Made by a program: the position numbers and the translations under genes. Below are positions 36,070-37,626 of a stretch of DNA of 37,626 nucleotides, piece by piece (positions within the stretch are counted from its first letter, which is position 1; each line of letters begins with the position of its first letter). The notes beneath the pieces are model-generated. The model did not search any database. It had not been told where the DNA came from and saw only the letters and a program-made list of their open reading frames with translations. The DNA is from Bacteroidales bacterium (GTDB lineage Bacteria > Bacteroidota > Bacteroidia > Bacteroidales > JAADJA01), in the NCBI GenBank assembly GCA_016933115.1, contig JAFGBL010000016.1:1-37626 (forward strand), in the 5' to 3' direction.

Positions 36070-36507
36070 CTATTTATAACCAATATAAGGATTCTCCAAA
36101 ATTATGCTATAAATCACCGCTCTTTTTAAGTCAAAATCCTTGATATCTTCCATTATTGCAACTTTTAAATCCTCATCTGCTAACATTTCTTCCTCCATTT
36201 CCATGAGGGCCGATTCACCTTCATTTTTAAAAGATGAAATTTCTGTGCTTAAAAACGGTTTAGGTTTTGACTCGACTTCAGGAACGACAAAATTTTCCTC
36301 TTCCTCTTCATCATCTTCTTCCTGATAAATCCATTCGGGTTTTTGTAATTCTTCTCCGAGTAAAATTTTCTCAAGGATTGAAGTCTCACGCTGAGGCTTT
36401 TGTATACCAGAAGGTCTATTGGCCTTTTTTTTATTTTTCTGACTCCTGGAATAAAAAGTATAAGCTAACCAGATAATGCCAATAATGATGGGTAAAAGTT
36501 CATCCAT
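36070..36507 (-). CDS. Small acidic membrane-anchored protein of unknown function
   Basis: A 145-aa protein when started at 36507 (M-D-E-L-L-P-I-I-I-G-I-I-W); the in-frame ATG at 36537 adds ten polar residues ahead of the helix. One membrane helix covers about residues 4-20, followed by a basic stretch (SRSQKNKKKANR) that keeps this end in the cytoplasm. The middle is very acidic, with a run E-E-D-D-E-E-E-E-E-N. The end, DFDLKRAVIYSIILENPYIGY, resembles a tail (A-x-I-Y-S-x-I-L-x-x-P-Y) I recall from many short Bacteroidota proteins of unknown function. No family name can be given. It follows the regulator gene and a direct-repeat site, and precedes the TonB receptor. Confidence 0.8.
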   Translation of the reverse strand: MDELLPIIIGIIWLAYTFYSRSQKNKKKANRPSGIQKPQRETSILEKILLGEELQKPEWIYQEEDDEEEEENFVVPEVESKPKPFLSTEISSFKNEGESALMEMEEEMLADEDLKVAIMEDIKDFDLKRAVIYSIILENPYIGYK

Positions 36508-36545
36508 ACTTACTATCTCCCCTTTTGAATTTTTCAAATTTTGCG

Positions 36546-36575
36546 TAAATATACTATAAAATTGAAAAATTTAAA
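36546..36575 (-). promoter_or_regulatory. Weak promoter for the small acidic protein
   Basis: On the minus strand TTTA (36575-36572), 18 nt, TATATTTA (36553-36546): each box differs from the Bacteroidota consensus by one base. The expected start near 36539 gives a leader of about 32 nt. A weak promoter directly beside the repeat at 36579-36615 suggests dependence on an activator. Confidence 0.4.
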
Positions 36576-36578
36576 GTG

Positions 36579-36615
36579 AAAATCAGTTTACGGTCGGAAA
36601 AAATAAGTTTACGGT
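36579..36615. promoter_or_regulatory. Two 16-bp direct repeats, 21-nt period: candidate LytTR operator
   Basis: AAAATCAGTTTACGGT (36579-36594) and AAAATAAGTTTACGGT (36600-36615) differ at one base and are exactly 21 nt apart, start to start. Read on the minus strand the core is ACCGTAAAC, similar to the LytTR-type half-site, which binds as two direct repeats about 21 bp apart. The proximal copy ends 3 nt from the -33 box of the downstream promoter. The LytTR regulator gene is next to it. Confidence 0.6.
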
Positions 36616-36716
36616 TTCAGGGAGAGCTAAAACAGTTAGTTGAAAATAAATGAATTGCATCAACAATGGTTCAAACGACAGAGCAAATCCAGCTTAATTT
36701 ATAGAAATTTATAGGT

Positions 36717-37466
36717 TTAAATATTGCTAATAATTTCAACTACTTTTTCCTTTTTTCTTCTCGATACGGGAACCTTGCTTCCATCCGACATTAAAATAAA
36801 ACCTCCATCGCTTTTCTGAAAACCTGTTATGTACATCATGTTAACCAAATGTGATTTGTGCGGGCGAATAAAATTATATTCCGACAATAATTCCTCGTTT
36901 TCCTTCAGGGTTTTTGAAACCAATAATTTTTGGCCGTTCTTAAAATAAAATAAGGTATAGTAGTTATCCGATTCGCACCGGATGATTTCGTCAATCCTGA
37001 TAACATTAATCTTATCGGACGTTGACAATATGATTTTGGGGGGTTCGTCAAGCGGCCTTTTCAGATTATCGAGCAGGGTATCGATACCGGTTTTATCGCT
37101 TCTTTGTTCCTTTTTGGTTTCTGCTTTGCGAACCGCATCCACAAGGTCATCGGGATAAATAGGTTTCAGCAGGTAATCCAAAGCACTGTATTTAATTGCT
37201 TTGATGGCAAACTGATCGTATGCAGTAGTAAAAATTACATCAAAGTTAATATCTTCCAGCATTTCCAGCATTTTGAAACCGCTTCCGTCGGGCATTTGTA
37301 TATCAAGGAATACAAGATCCGGATTTTTATCTTTTATCAGCTTTACCCCCGAATAGACACCATCAGCTTCTCCGGCGATTTCTACATTTTTACAATAAAG
37401 ATTCAATAATCCCGACAAAGTTTCGCGCGATTTTTTTTCGTCTTCAATGATAACTGCTTTTAACAT
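36717..37466 (-). CDS. LytTR-family response regulator
   Basis: A 249-aa two-component response regulator. The receiver domain covers about 1-120 with acidic pocket E8/D9 (VIIEDEKKS), phosphoacceptor D55 in LVFLDIQMPDGSGF, T81-type switch residue in VIFTTAYDQFAIKA, and the lysine in LDYLLKPIYPDD. A LytTR DNA-binding domain occupies about 150-249 (INVIRIDEIIRCESDNYYTL, FIRPHKSHLVN, GSKVPVSRRKKEKV). LytTR regulators bind paired direct repeats upstream of promoters and activate them. The partner kinase gene ends 11 nt upstream, so both are in one operon. A matching repeat lies 100 nt downstream of its stop. Confidence 0.95.
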   Translation of the reverse strand: MLKAVIIEDEKKSRETLSGLLNLYCKNVEIAGEADGVYSGVKLIKDKNPDLVFLDIQMPDGSGFKMLEMLEDINFDVIFTTAYDQFAIKAIKYSALDYLLKPIYPDDLVDAVRKAETKKEQRSDKTGIDTLLDNLKRPLDEPPKIILSTSDKINVIRIDEIIRCESDNYYTLFYFKNGQKLLVSKTLKENEELLSEYNFIRPHKSHLVNMMYITGFQKSDGGFILMSDGSKVPVSRRKKEKVVEIISNI

Positions 37467-37477
37467 AACACAGAATT

Positions 37478-37626
37478 TTAATCCCTGTAATAAATAAAAA
37501 GTTCAACCCTTGTACCGGCCGCCTCCCCAAAATTATTTTTTAAATCAATCACTTTTACGGAAAAATCTTCCTCGCTTTGCCAATTCAATAATTCAAGCCT
37601 GGTTTTTGTGATCAGCATCCCGCTTG
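37478..37626 (-). CDS. C-terminal end of a sensor histidine kinase, 5' part off window
   Basis: Only the last 48 codons and the stop at 37478 lie in the window. They read S-G-M-L-I-T-K-T-R-L-E-L-L-N near the start and end with A-G-T-R-V-E-L-F-I-Y-Y-R-D, the typical final part of the HATPase domain of LytS-like kinases in Bacteroidota, with the G-T-x-V strand. It precedes the LytTR regulator by 11 nt and is very likely its partner kinase. Sensor domain and phosphorylated histidine are not visible. Confidence 0.8.
   Translation of the reverse strand, partial: SGMLITKTRLELLNWQSEEDFSVKVIDLKNNFGEAAGTRVELFIYYRD

Overview
The window looks like chromosomal DNA from a member of the Bacteroidota, probably a Bacteroidales/Marinilabiliales-type environmental bacterium. 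Supporting signs are type IX secretion (T9SS) substrates with C-terminal sorting domains, a PorV/PorQ-family barrel, a TonB-dependent receptor with a carboxypeptidase-like N-terminal domain, GEVED-domain surface proteins, a two-domain Usp protein with a DUF2007 head, a zinc-ligand-free L32, the DUF177-rpmF-plsX-fabH cluster, and promoters of the Bacteroidota type (TTTG, about 19 nt, TAnnTTTG) with little Shine-Dalgarno signal. No tRNA, rRNA, CRISPR array, integrase or insertion sequence was seen. The region reads as ordinary vertically inherited chromosome with one accessory-like envelope block.

Layout. 1-2570 (minus) is the N-terminal 856 codons of a secreted GEVED/LamG-like/FN3-like surface protein, cut by the window edge. 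2672-5212 (minus) holds a Nudix hydrolase and metG. 5354-6658 (plus) holds an LD-carboxypeptidase and yraN. 6637-8267 (minus) holds a Usp protein and a stand-alone HsdR-N-like nuclease domain. 8407-11166 (plus) is the conserved DUF177-rpmF-plsX-fabH operon linking ribosome and lipid synthesis. A dihydrouridine synthase (minus) and a TPR histidine kinase (plus) diverge around 12250. 14144-15792 (minus) is a PiT phosphate transporter with its DUF47/PhoU-like partner. 16158-23677 (minus) carries trhO, a YfcC-type carrier, a membrane metallophosphoesterase, a C69 dipeptidase, a GNAT acetyltransferase and a beta-helix T9SS cargo. 23753-25654 (plus) is a long PurF-like amidophosphoribosyltransferase. 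25686-26578 (minus) is greA followed by a HIT-family gene.

The most interesting part is the right third, all on the minus strand: a two-component pair (LytS-like kinase, cut by the edge, and LytTR regulator), a small acidic membrane-anchored protein of unknown function, a 1236-aa TonB-dependent receptor, a 1471-aa T9SS-type secreted protein and a PorV/PorQ-family outer-membrane protein. The receptor, secreted protein and PorV-like gene are tightly spaced and look like one transcription unit: a possible surface module in which a secreted partner replaces the SusD lipoprotein usually found with such receptors. Between the regulator and the small protein lies a 16-bp direct repeat with a 21-nt period, abutting a weak promoter. 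This is the geometry expected of a LytTR-family operator, so the two-component system may control the genes that follow.

Several start codons were moved inward because promoter motifs or family alignments from memory contradict the longest reading frame (DUF177, YfcC, GreA, the 1471-aa protein and the small acidic protein). All functional names rest on motif recognition by eye; no database search was run.
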